The position numbers were made by a program, and so were the translations under genes. From Syntrophomonadaceae bacterium (lineage in GTDB: Bacteria; Bacillota_D; Dethiobacteria; DTU022; UBA8154), in contig SKMY01000118.1 of the NCBI GenBank assembly GCA_007120815.1, positions 1 through 7,057 on the forward strand: a stretch of DNA of 7,057 bases, read 5' to 3'. The notes under the pieces were generated by a model. It made no database searches. It was not told the origin of the DNA and saw only the letters and a program-made list of their open reading frames with translations. Shown in pieces: positions 1 to 5,152 of the stretch (position 1 is the first letter of the stretch; the number at the start of each line of letters is the position of its first letter).

Positions 1-356
1 AGCCCGGCCACCTGGTCCCGGGAGAGGGCCTTGGTGGGAAAAAGGTACAGTGCCCTGGCGTGGGGCTCCTGCATGATGTAGTTTAACACGGGGAGATTGT
101 AGCAGAGGGTTTTACCGGAAGCCGTCGGGGTGACGATGACGGTATGTTCTCCCCGGTTAATCGCATCCAGGGCTTCAAACTGGTGAAGGTACAGCTGCTC
201 CACGCCTTCTTTCTGCAGGGTTGCGGTTAAACATGGGTTGAGCCAGCCTGGAAACTCCCGGTACTGCCCGGCCTGTTCCGGCAAGACAGCCCAGCGGGAG
301 ATGTTGCCGATAATGTCTTTTCGATTTTTCCATTCCGACAAAACCTTTTCCAGCAT
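1..356 (-). CDS. mrfA: MrfA/YprA-type DEAD/DEAH helicase, N-terminal part (runs off window)
   Basis: About 118 N-terminal residues of a superfamily 2 helicase are present; the rest lies beyond the left edge. Visible motifs are a Q-motif-like YLHQFEAL (residues 56-63), Walker A TPTASGKT (76-83) followed by LCYNLPVL, and motif Ia FPTKALSRDQ (106-115). This spacing and wording closely match B. subtilis MrfA (formerly YprA), a DUF1998-type helicase that works with the exonuclease MrfB in repair of mitomycin C damage. The family assignment rests on recall of conserved motifs; the DEAH motif and the C-terminal DUF1998 region are not in view. An in-frame ATG also exists at 383, but the promoter at 390-419 would start RNA about there, leaving no leader, whereas the ATG at 356 has AGGTGG seven bases upstream. 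I therefore chose 356. No partner gene such as mrfB is visible on this side. Confidence 0.85.
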   Translation of the reverse strand, partial: MLEKVLSEWKNRKDIIGNISRWAVLPEQAGQYREFPGWLNPCLTATLQKEGVEQLYLHQFEALDAINRGEHTVIVTPTASGKTLCYNLPVLNYIMQEPHARALYLFPTKALSRDQVAG

Positions 357-389
357 GTCCGAGCCACCTCTCCTTCCAGTCATGGCAAA

Positions 390-419
390 ATTATACCACC
401 AAACATATGTCCCAGTCAA
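390..419 (-). promoter_or_regulatory. Sigma-A-type promoter of the helicase gene
   Basis: On the minus strand, TTGACT (419-414) is followed after 18 bases by a perfect TATAAT (395-390). The expected RNA start is around 383, which gives a leader of about 27 bases carrying the ribosome site for the ATG at 356. This is the best vegetative promoter match in the window. Confidence 0.75.
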
Positions 420-488
420 AGCAATCCTTGGGCGGAAAAAGTCACCCGAACCAGGTGTTTACCTGTTCCTGGCTGTTTGATAAAAATA

Positions 489-517
489 ATGACTTTTCCC
501 GGTGATATTGTTAAAAT
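489..517 (+). promoter_or_regulatory. Candidate sigma-A promoter of the EFR1-yjbQ operon
   Basis: ATGACT (489-494, four of six consensus bases) and TAAAAT (512-517, five of six) are separated by 17 bases. RNA would start near 524, giving a leader of about 104 bases before the ATG at 628. The -10 sits inside a small inverted repeat, GTTA-AAA-TAAC (510-520), which could bind a repressor, but it is too short to name one. Confidence 0.45.
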
Positions 518-562
518 AACCTTAAGCATGTGTGTGCGACCGGGGAATCTGTTCATTTACGA

Positions 563-578
563 CCAGAATACCAGAATA
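563..578 (+). repeat. Small tandem duplication in the operon leader
   Basis: The octamer CCAGAATA occurs twice back to back in the untranslated leader of the EFR1 gene. It is flanked by TGTTCA (550-555) and its reverse complement TGAACA (585-590), so the leader could fold into a weak 6-bp stem around it. No known riboswitch class is recognised. Confidence 0.4.
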
Positions 579-627
579 TAAGTGTGAACACCTGCTTTGT
601 AAACGCCTGCTTGAAAGGGTGTACCAA

Positions 628-1401
628 ATGATCTTTTATTTTTCCGGCACCGGCAACTCGCTTTACGCGGCCAAAACCATTGCCTGTAAACAAGGTGAGG
701 CATTAATTTCCATATCCAGCGCGGTCAACAGCAGCAAGGCGTTTTACGAATACGAGTTGGGGGAGAACGAAATCATTGGATTTGTATACCCGGTCTATGC
801 CTGGGGGCCTCCCGCTGTGGTCCTGGCGTTTATCAAAAAGCTCAAGCTTAAAAAATACCGGGAAAACTACACCTTTTCTGTTGCAACCTGTGAGAAAAAC
901 ATCGGAAACACGGTGAAAGTACTGGATGCCTGCCTTTGGAAAGCAGGCCTCAAGCTAGACAGTGGCTTTTCCATCAAAATGCCCAACAACTATATCCTGT
1001 TGGGTGACGTAGACGCGAAAGAGATAGAAAATGAAAAACTTCTTGCAGCGGAGAAACGGTTGGAGCGGATCAATGAGGTGATCAGGCAGAGGGTAAAGGG
1101 AGTATTTGAAGTAGAAAAGGGTTTTTTCCCGCAACTGCTGACAGGTGTAATAAATCCAATATTTTACAGGCATGCCATTGACCCGGGGATGTTTTATGCC
1201 GAGGATCACTGCATTGGCTGTGGCACGTGTAAAAAGGTCTGCAATTGCAATAATATAAAGGTTGATGGAAAACCGCAGTGGGGAAGGCGCTGCACCCAGT
1301 GCCTGGCGTGTATCCATTATTGTCCCACAAGGGCTGTCCAGTACGGAAAAACAACCAGGAAAAAGGGCAGGTATACCAACCCTTATGTTGACCGCCTTTG
1401 A
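628..1401 (+). CDS. EFR1-family ferrodoxin (flavodoxin-like domain plus two [4Fe-4S] clusters)
   Basis: This 257-residue protein joins an N-terminal flavodoxin-like domain to a C-terminal bacterial ferredoxin domain, the architecture of the EFR1 family; it is probably a cytoplasmic electron carrier or oxidoreductase. The FMN phosphate loop FSGTGNS lies at residues 5-11, and PVYAWGPP near 55-62 is a second flavin-side motif. Eight cluster ligands are visible: C195, C198, C201, C205 and C222, C225, C228, C232, followed by the family-typical GRYTNPY end. After C205 the usual proline is missing and an extra cysteine follows (C-N-C). The frame is open back to 532, but the ATG at 628 begins exactly at the conserved MIFYFSGTGNS and has AAAGGG eight bases upstream, so the longer start is rejected. 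Its physiological partner cannot be deduced. yjbQ follows after 19 bases, probably in the same operon. Confidence 0.9.
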   Translation: MIFYFSGTGNSLYAAKTIACKQGEALISISSAVNSSKAFYEYELGENEIIGFVYPVYAWGPPAVVLAFIKKLKLKKYRENYTFSVATCEKNIGNTVKVLDACLWKAGLKLDSGFSIKMPNNYILLGDVDAKEIENEKLLAAEKRLERINEVIRQRVKGVFEVEKGFFPQLLTGVINPIFYRHAIDPGMFYAEDHCIGCGTCKKVCNCNNIKVDGKPQWGRRCTQCLACIHYCPTRAVQYGKTTRKKGRYTNPYVDRL

Positions 1402-1420
1402 AAGGGAGGGAAGATATAAG

Positions 1421-1819
1421 ATGCAGACGTTTCAGCTTAGCACCCGGCATCGCGCTCAAATGATCGATATCACTGCCCAGGTTCGTCAGGCCGTTCAACA
1501 GGCGGGAGCAGTTGATGGGCTTGCCGTTGTGTACTGCCCGCATACGACGGCCGGTATCACCATCAATGAAGGTGCTGATCCCGATGTGGCAAGGGATATC
1601 CTCCAGCACCTGGACGAACTGTACCCGTGGAATCACCCGCAGTACAGGCACAGCGAGGGGAACTCGGCGGCACACCTGAAGGCAAGTGCCCTTGGCGCAT
1701 CCCAGGCGATCCCTGTTGTTAATGGTCGACTGGCCCTGGGCACCTGGCAGACCGTCTATTTCTGCGAATTTGACGGTCCGCGCCAGCGGTCATTTCTGGT
1801 CAAAGTGGTTGAAGGATAA
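1421..1819 (+). CDS. yjbQ: YjbQ family protein (UPF0047, secondary thiamine-phosphate synthase-like)
   Basis: The product is 132 residues, the normal size for the YjbQ/UPF0047 family of small trimeric cytoplasmic proteins. Family signatures are CPHTTAGITINE (residues 39-50), the histidine-rich stretch RHSEGNSAAHLKAS (76-89) and GTWQTVYFCEFDGPR (107-121), which contain the conserved His and Glu residues thought to form the metal or active site. The E. coli member has weak thiamine-phosphate synthase activity, but the true substrate of the family is unsettled, so the thiamine role should be read as tentative. The frame is open further upstream (to 1262) but overlaps the preceding gene there; the ATG at 1421 matches the family N-terminus and has GGGAGGG ten bases upstream. 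It is 19 bases after the EFR1 gene, so the two are probably cotranscribed. Confidence 0.92.
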   Translation: MQTFQLSTRHRAQMIDITAQVRQAVQQAGAVDGLAVVYCPHTTAGITINEGADPDVARDILQHLDELYPWNHPQYRHSEGNSAAHLKASALGASQAIPVVNGRLALGTWQTVYFCEFDGPRQRSFLVKVVEG

Positions 1820-1907
1820 CCTGTCGGAAGCTCTAAAACAGGTCCGGTAAAGACATGAGAAAGAAAGGGAACGGGCATACATAAACGAAGAATTGGAGGG
1901 GCGCGGC

Positions 1908-1994
1908 ATGTTATGACTGCTGGTAAAGCTGGCCAGGTTGCTGGCCCAGGCTGCTGAAAAAGGGATAAAAAAACTGAAATCGAGAAAAGCCTAG
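1908..1994 (+). other. Candidate small reading frame interrupted by TGA at codon 3
   Basis: GGAGGGG ends six bases before an ATG at 1908, an excellent ribosome site. The frame reads Met-Leu, then TGA (1914-1916), then 25 further codons to TAG at 1992. The part after TGA is LLVKLARLLAQAAEKG followed by IKKLKSRKA: leucine/alanine-rich with a lysine/arginine-rich end, as expected of an amphipathic or membrane-associating helix. A perfect 6-bp hairpin GGCCAG-GTTG-CTGGCC lies at 1931-1946, starting 14 bases after the TGA. A second ATG at 1913 overlaps the TGA (ATGA) and opens a 14-codon frame in another register. Options are a one-base-broken small gene, a two-codon leader frame, a non-coding RNA, or TGA recoding. 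I recognise no family and treat expression as unproven. Confidence 0.3.
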
Positions 1995-2027
1995 AGGAGC
2001 ACCGGTACGCCAGTGCTCCTTCTATTT
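1995..2027 (+). terminator. Rho-independent terminator after the small frame
   Basis: AGGAGCAC (1995-2002) pairs with GTGCTCCT (2013-2020); after one C/A mismatch two more G-C pairs close a TACG loop. The T-run is imperfect (TTCTATTT). It begins at the base after the TAG of the small frame and would end transcripts of the EFR1-yjbQ operon, of the small unit, or of both. Confidence 0.7.
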
Positions 2028-2092
2028 ACAAAAAGCCAGTTGGAAATGAAAAAATATTATTGGTTGGTTGTGTCCCCAGTAAGCAGTGCGCC

Positions 2093-2108
2093 TTTTATAT
2101 ATATAAAA
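2093..2108. repeat. Perfect 16-bp AT palindrome
   Basis: TTTTATAT is followed directly by ATATAAAA, a perfect two-fold symmetric sequence about 130 bases before the stalk-domain gene. It includes TATAAA (2102-2107), but no -35 hexamer lies at a suitable distance. It may be an operator or simply AT-rich sequence. Confidence 0.5.
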
Positions 2109-2182
2109 ACCCGGGGAATAAGCGAATCACAACAGGAAAATATTTTCTCCTTTAGAAGGATTCCACAATATGAAAACGAAAT

Positions 2183-2211
2183 TTAATTATTAGTAAATGA
2201 CGAATAATTAA
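2183..2211. repeat. Inverted repeat just upstream of the stalk-domain gene
   Basis: TTAATTATT (2183-2191) and AATAATTAA (2203-2211) form a perfect 9-bp inverted repeat with an 11-base spacer, ending 23 bases before the ATG at 2235. In RNA the stem would be all A-U and weak, so a protein-binding operator is somewhat more likely than a structural element. Confidence 0.45.
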
Positions 2212-2234
2212 GAATAATAAATGAGGGTGAAAAA

Positions 2235-3146
2235 ATGTCTAAAAGCCGGAGAGTTCAGTTAAGTATACTGCTTGTTGCAATTACAGTGCTGTTATTCACA
2301 GCACCTATCCAAGCTTCAGAAATAACGCTGCAGGGAGAAATCGTACAGGGCAGATTTTTGGTTCCCATGAGGGGCATCTTTGAAGCTTTAGGTGCAGTGG
2401 TAGACTGGGATGGCGATACCAGGACAGTAACGGGAACAAAGGGGAATATTTGTGTAAAGCTGACGATTGATTCAAATACAGCTACAGTTAACGGTGAAAC
2501 CTTGGAGCTTGATGTCTCGGCAACCATTATTGATGGAAGGACCTTTGTCCCTACACGATTTGTGAGTGAGTCATTAGGGGCACATGTTGTTTGGGATGGG
2601 GAAAAAAGAGTGGCGACAATTGCACAAGAAGGAATAGTAATTAAGGTGCATGAAATACAGGATCCGGAAATAAATGATACAGAAGATATTGTGCAGGAAG
2701 TCCCTCATAAACCGTCTACTGAAGCAGAATTTGTAATTGTACGGGATTCCCGGCTAGTTTTTGACCCAATTAGCTTTGGAATGAAAAACGAATCAGATTG
2801 GTACCGCGCTGTTGTTACAGAGGACAAAGGGGTAATGATTCTTGAAGGCCCTGGAAAAGTAACAGAAGATGGCAAAAGTCTAGTGATGCAGAATAACACT
2901 GGAGAAGATGGTTTTTTAGCTTCAAGAACATTCTTTATCCTGGATCTTGGTTTCACTTTTAAATCAGTTTCTGGATATTTAGTTGGAGAAAAGAACGAGG
3001 CGCTCTATTTGCCCGAAGCGGGAAAAACGGTTAATATTATCTATTCCGGTGAGAAAGTAAGAATGACGGGCAATGAAACAGGGGATCATTTCATACTTAA
3101 GGGCCTGAAAAGATTTGCTGTTTCTTCTATTGAAAAAATGGATTAA
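2235..3146 (+). CDS. Exported copper amine oxidase N-terminal (stalk) domain protein with unknown C-terminal domain
   Basis: This is a 303-residue secreted protein. Residues 1-27 form a Sec signal peptide: basic SKSRR, a hydrophobic core about 8-21, and probable cleavage after PIQA. Residues ~30-131 form a copper-amine-oxidase-N-like (stalk) domain, recognised by its repeated pattern FLVPMRGIFEALGAVVDWDG (41-60) and TFVPTRFVSESLGAHVVWDG (103-122). In Firmicutes this domain usually acts as a cell-surface module; despite its name it has no amine oxidase activity. After an acidic linker (~140-165), residues ~166-303 form a beta-rich region that I do not recognise. There is no membrane anchor, sortase motif or catalytic signature. 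GAGGGTG lies five bases before the ATG. Its codons and flanks are AT-richer than the neighbouring genes, suggesting separate ancestry. It converges with sppA. Confidence 0.85.
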   Translation: MSKSRRVQLSILLVAITVLLFTAPIQASEITLQGEIVQGRFLVPMRGIFEALGAVVDWDGDTRTVTGTKGNICVKLTIDSNTATVNGETLELDVSATIIDGRTFVPTRFVSESLGAHVVWDGEKRVATIAQEGIVIKVHEIQDPEINDTEDIVQEVPHKPSTEAEFVIVRDSRLVFDPISFGMKNESDWYRAVVTEDKGVMILEGPGKVTEDGKSLVMQNNTGEDGFLASRTFFILDLGFTFKSVSGYLVGEKNEALYLPEAGKTVNIIYSGEKVRMTGNETGDHFILKGLKRFAVSSIEKMD

Positions 3147-3152
3147 TAGTAG

Positions 3153-3233
3153 AATTTGGACAACGACATTGTGTCTACCAACAGCCCTGGTTATTATGCC
3201 CAAAGCGGTGTTTGGAGCTTTGTAACCATGTAA
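3153..3233 (+). pseudogene. Possible orphan coding tail downstream of the stalk-domain gene
   Basis: The stalk gene ends with three consecutive stops (TAA TAG TAG). The same frame then stays open for 26 codons to TAA at 3231 and reads like protein, including DNDIVSTNSPGYYAQSGVW and then SFVTM. It has no start codon or ribosome site. The wording faintly resembles a beta-sandwich segment such as golvesin-type DNxxPGF...GxW repeats, but this is only an impression. It may be the end of a decayed or deleted gene, or chance. The remaining bases up to 3277 show nothing. Confidence 0.25.
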
Positions 3234-3277
3234 GAAAACGAGAGCCAATAGACCCGGGCACAGGAATCGACCTTTAA

Positions 3278-5008
3278 CTATACCGTGTTTTCATTGTTCC
3301 ATGGGTTAATATCGAGGAAAAACAGGGGGCCTGCCAGGAGGGCCCTGTTTTTATTGATCAGCATCATGCTGTCAAGGGCATAATCGACCCAGGCCGTGCT
3401 GGGGGCCAGGGGTGCCGTATCGCGCTTGGGGTAGGGCATCTCAATGAGGGGGGTATTGGGATGAAGGTTTGCCAGGCTGCGCAGCCTTTTAAGGGCTGTT
3501 TCCAGGCCACCCAGCTCATCTACCAGGCCGTGTTCCAGGGCCTGCTCCCCGGTCCAAATGCGTCCTGCCCCCACCCGGTCTACGTCCTCGGGGGTCAAAC
3601 TTCGGCTTTCGGCAACCCGCTGGATAAACAAATCATAGATATAGCCGATAAACGCCCAGGCCTTCTGCCGTTCTTCTTCAGTAAAGGGTTCTTCTGGATA
3701 GCGGAAAAGGTCTTTTTGCCCCCTCTGGATGGTTTCTCGGTTTAAAAGAAGCCGTTCCAGGAGGCGGGAATTGACGATTTTGGCCGAGATGACACCGATG
3801 GAACCGGTAACGGTGGCAGGCTGGGCCACAATATGGGAGGCGGGGGTGGCCACGTAATAGCCCCCCGAGCCTGCCACTGAACCCATCACGGCCACCAGGG
3901 GTTTCTTTTCGGCGATCTCTTTAAGGATGGAGGTCATGGCCTCCGAGGATGACGCCGACCCTCCCCTGGAATCGATATAGAGCAGCACCGCCCGGGCCCT
4001 TTTATCCTTTAATGCCTGGCGGGCCTGCTGGACAAAGGTCAGATCCCCGGTCTGGGCATCGAACAAAAAGGGAGCGGGCAGCGGCGGCCGGGCAGGCGGC
4101 CGTCGGCTCTTTCCGTCGACAATATTGCCCTCCACCCGCAGAAGGGCAATGTATTTGCCCGGCAGCCCAGGCAGGGGCCGGGGAAACCGCTTGCCGCACT
4201 GGTCCCAGTGGGCCAGGCTGGCCGGTTTTTCCTCGCTACCCAGGTACGCGGGGAGCTCTTCGGCATTGACCACGCCGTCTGCGGCGCCTATGTCTATGGC
4301 TTTTTCCCCGAAGAGGGGGGGTTGTTCTATCAAGGCGTGGACTTTTTCTTCATCCAGGTTGCGGCCCTGGGCAACGGCCCGGACAAATTGTGCATAATAA
4401 GAATCCATCACCCACCCGGTCATTGTCCTGGCCTCTTCGGACATGTCCGACCGGGTAAACCGTTCCAGGGCGGATTTGTAAGGGCTTACCTGGACCACGT
4501 CCAGTTCGATGCCCAGCCAGTCCAGGGCATTTTTTATGTACAGCTGCCGCTGGGCCAAACCCAGGGAGTAGATGATACCGCCTTTTTGCATCAGGATGCG
4601 GTCCCCTGCCGCCGCTAAAAAATAGCTGCGGAAATCGTAGAAGGTGGACCAGATGATTACCTCTTTGCCCTTGGCCTGCAGGTTCTTGACCATGTTCACC
4701 AGGGACTGCACCCGGGACAAGGGTAGCGGGAGGCTGCTCAGCTGTAGGATAACCCCCTTCACTCGGGGGTTTTCAGCCACGGCCTGAAATTCCTTTTCCA
4801 GTTCCTGCAGGCTTTTTACCCGGGTTCGCATCTTCTTTTGCAGAAACCCTTCCGGCGGTTGACGTAAATCGGGATAAGAGCCGTGGAGGGTAAAGACGAC
4901 ATAATCAGGGAGGCGGAGTCCTTTCCTTAGAACATTGCCCAGGATGGTTAAACCCGTTTGCACCACGTATACAAGGTAGGAGATCAGCAAAACACCTGCC
5001 CCTTTCAT
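3278..5008 (-). CDS. sppA: Signal peptide peptidase SppA, two-domain (67K) type
   Basis: SppA is a membrane-bound serine protease that degrades cleaved signal peptides. This 576-residue protein has an N-terminal membrane segment (about residues 5-27) and the tandem domain arrangement of the long E. coli-like type (618 residues there). The catalytic lysine is K178 in SPYKSALERFTRSDMS, and the nucleophile is S381 in GSVAGSGGYYVA, followed by TVTGSIGVIS; so both halves of the Ser/Lys dyad are intact. Two oddities are SRGG (347-350) where relatives usually have SPGG, and an Arg/Pro-rich insert RRPPARPPLPAP (302-313) in the second domain. ATG 5008 is the only canonical start after an upstream in-frame TAA, but no good ribosome site precedes it (only A-rich sequence), so translation may be weak. 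It is divergent from the ECF sigma gene and convergent with the stalk-domain gene. Confidence 0.93.
   Translation of the reverse strand: MKGAGVLLISYLVYVVQTGLTILGNVLRKGLRLPDYVVFTLHGSYPDLRQPPEGFLQKKMRTRVKSLQELEKEFQAVAENPRVKGVILQLSSLPLPLSRVQSLVNMVKNLQAKGKEVIIWSTFYDFRSYFLAAAGDRILMQKGGIIYSLGLAQRQLYIKNALDWLGIELDVVQVSPYKSALERFTRSDMSEEARTMTGWVMDSYYAQFVRAVAQGRNLDEEKVHALIEQPPLFGEKAIDIGAADGVVNAEELPAYLGSEEKPASLAHWDQCGKRFPRPLPGLPGKYIALLRVEGNIVDGKSRRPPARPPLPAPFLFDAQTGDLTFVQQARQALKDKRARAVLLYIDSRGGSASSSEAMTSILKEIAEKKPLVAVMGSVAGSGGYYVATPASHIVAQPATVTGSIGVISAKIVNSRLLERLLLNRETIQRGQKDLFRYPEEPFTEEERQKAWAFIGYIYDLFIQRVAESRSLTPEDVDRVGAGRIWTGEQALEHGLVDELGGLETALKRLRSLANLHPNTPLIEMPYPKRDTAPLAPSTAWVDYALDSMMLINKNRALLAGPLFFLDINPWNNENTV
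3318..3352. terminator. Bidirectional terminator-like hairpin inside the 3' end of sppA
   Basis: AAAAACAGGG (3318-3327) pairs perfectly with CCCTGTTTTT (3343-3352) across a 15-base loop that contains a further CCT/AGG pairing. On the plus strand the stem ends in TTTTTATT, suiting termination of the convergent stalk-domain transcript about 170 bases after its stop. On the minus strand it also ends in TTTTT but lies before the sppA stop codon. Confidence 0.5.
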
Positions 5009-5074
5009 TATTTTTGCTACTATTTTCTTCTGTATGTTTTATGTTTTCCCTTTTTTAAAGGAAAAAACTAATTG

Positions 5075-5104
5075 ATTTTAAAATAATGATAAAATGGATG
5101 TAAC
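5075..5104 (-). promoter_or_regulatory. Candidate promoter of sppA
   Basis: On the minus strand GTTACA (5104-5099, four of six -35 bases) and TAAAAT (5080-5075, five of six -10 bases) are separated by 18 bases, giving a leader of about 60 bases. Between it and the gene lies a hairpin-like inverted repeat, TTTTCC...GGAAAA (5044-5065). Confidence 0.35.
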
Positions 5105-5106
5105 CG

Positions 5107-5133
5107 TGTAACTTTTTCCCCTGCTGAACCGTT
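5107..5133 (+). promoter_or_regulatory. Candidate ECF-type (autoregulatory) promoter of the sigma operon
   Basis: TGTAAC (5107-5112) and CGTT (5130-5133) are 17 bases apart, resembling the TGAAAC-N16-CGT pattern of B. subtilis extracytoplasmic-function sigma promoters. ECF sigma factors commonly drive their own operon. The leader would be only about 13 bases, just enough for the ribosome site, so the call is tentative. No sigma-A promoter with correct spacing was found. Confidence 0.3.
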
Positions 5134-5152
5134 CTTTGATGGAAGGTGAACA

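Larger units (their letters stand above)
1820..2234. other. 415-base region without a conventional gene
   Basis: The left part holds an ACCTGT/ACAGGT stem (1819-1824 with 1838-1843, no T-run), a weak promoter-like pair TTGAAG (1809-1814) and TCTAAA (1832-1837) 17 bases apart, the interrupted small frame at 1908-1994 and its terminator at 1995-2027. From about 2030 the base composition becomes strongly AT-rich, with a perfect palindrome at 2093-2108 and an inverted repeat at 2183-2211. I see no convincing sigma-A promoter for the gene at 2235 and no recognised riboswitch. Confidence 0.6.

Noticed and set aside
238..480. Open plus-strand frame of 80 codons
   Set aside because: It runs antisense through the helicase start and its promoter, lacks a good ribosome site and does not look like a protein family.
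510..520. Rex- or FNR-type operator at GTTAAAATAAC
   Set aside because: Only a partial half-site match; the symmetric arms are four bases and do not fit either full consensus.
532..627. N-terminal extension of the EFR1 protein
   Set aside because: The conserved flavodoxin start MIFYFSGTGNS begins at 628 with a ribosome site; the extra 32 residues are unlike the family and begin only a few bases after the predicted RNA start.
1082..1675. 197-codon minus-strand frame opposite EFR1 and yjbQ
   Set aside because: Its translation has no family character, and it is antisense to two clearly recognised genes.
2068..2118. Riboswitch candidate (TCCCC ... GGGGA enclosing a palindrome)
   Set aside because: The outer stem is only five pairs, the core is all A-T, and no known riboswitch consensus is present.
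2156..2185. SigH-like promoter (AGGATT ... GAAAT) before the stalk-domain gene
   Set aside because: Spacing and the -10 part deviate from the consensus; AT-rich sequence gives such partial matches easily.
4002..4618. Several overlapping frames antisense to or in other registers of sppA
   Set aside because: They lie in a GC-rich part of sppA whose third positions suppress stops; their Pro/Arg/Gly-rich translations are typical shadows.
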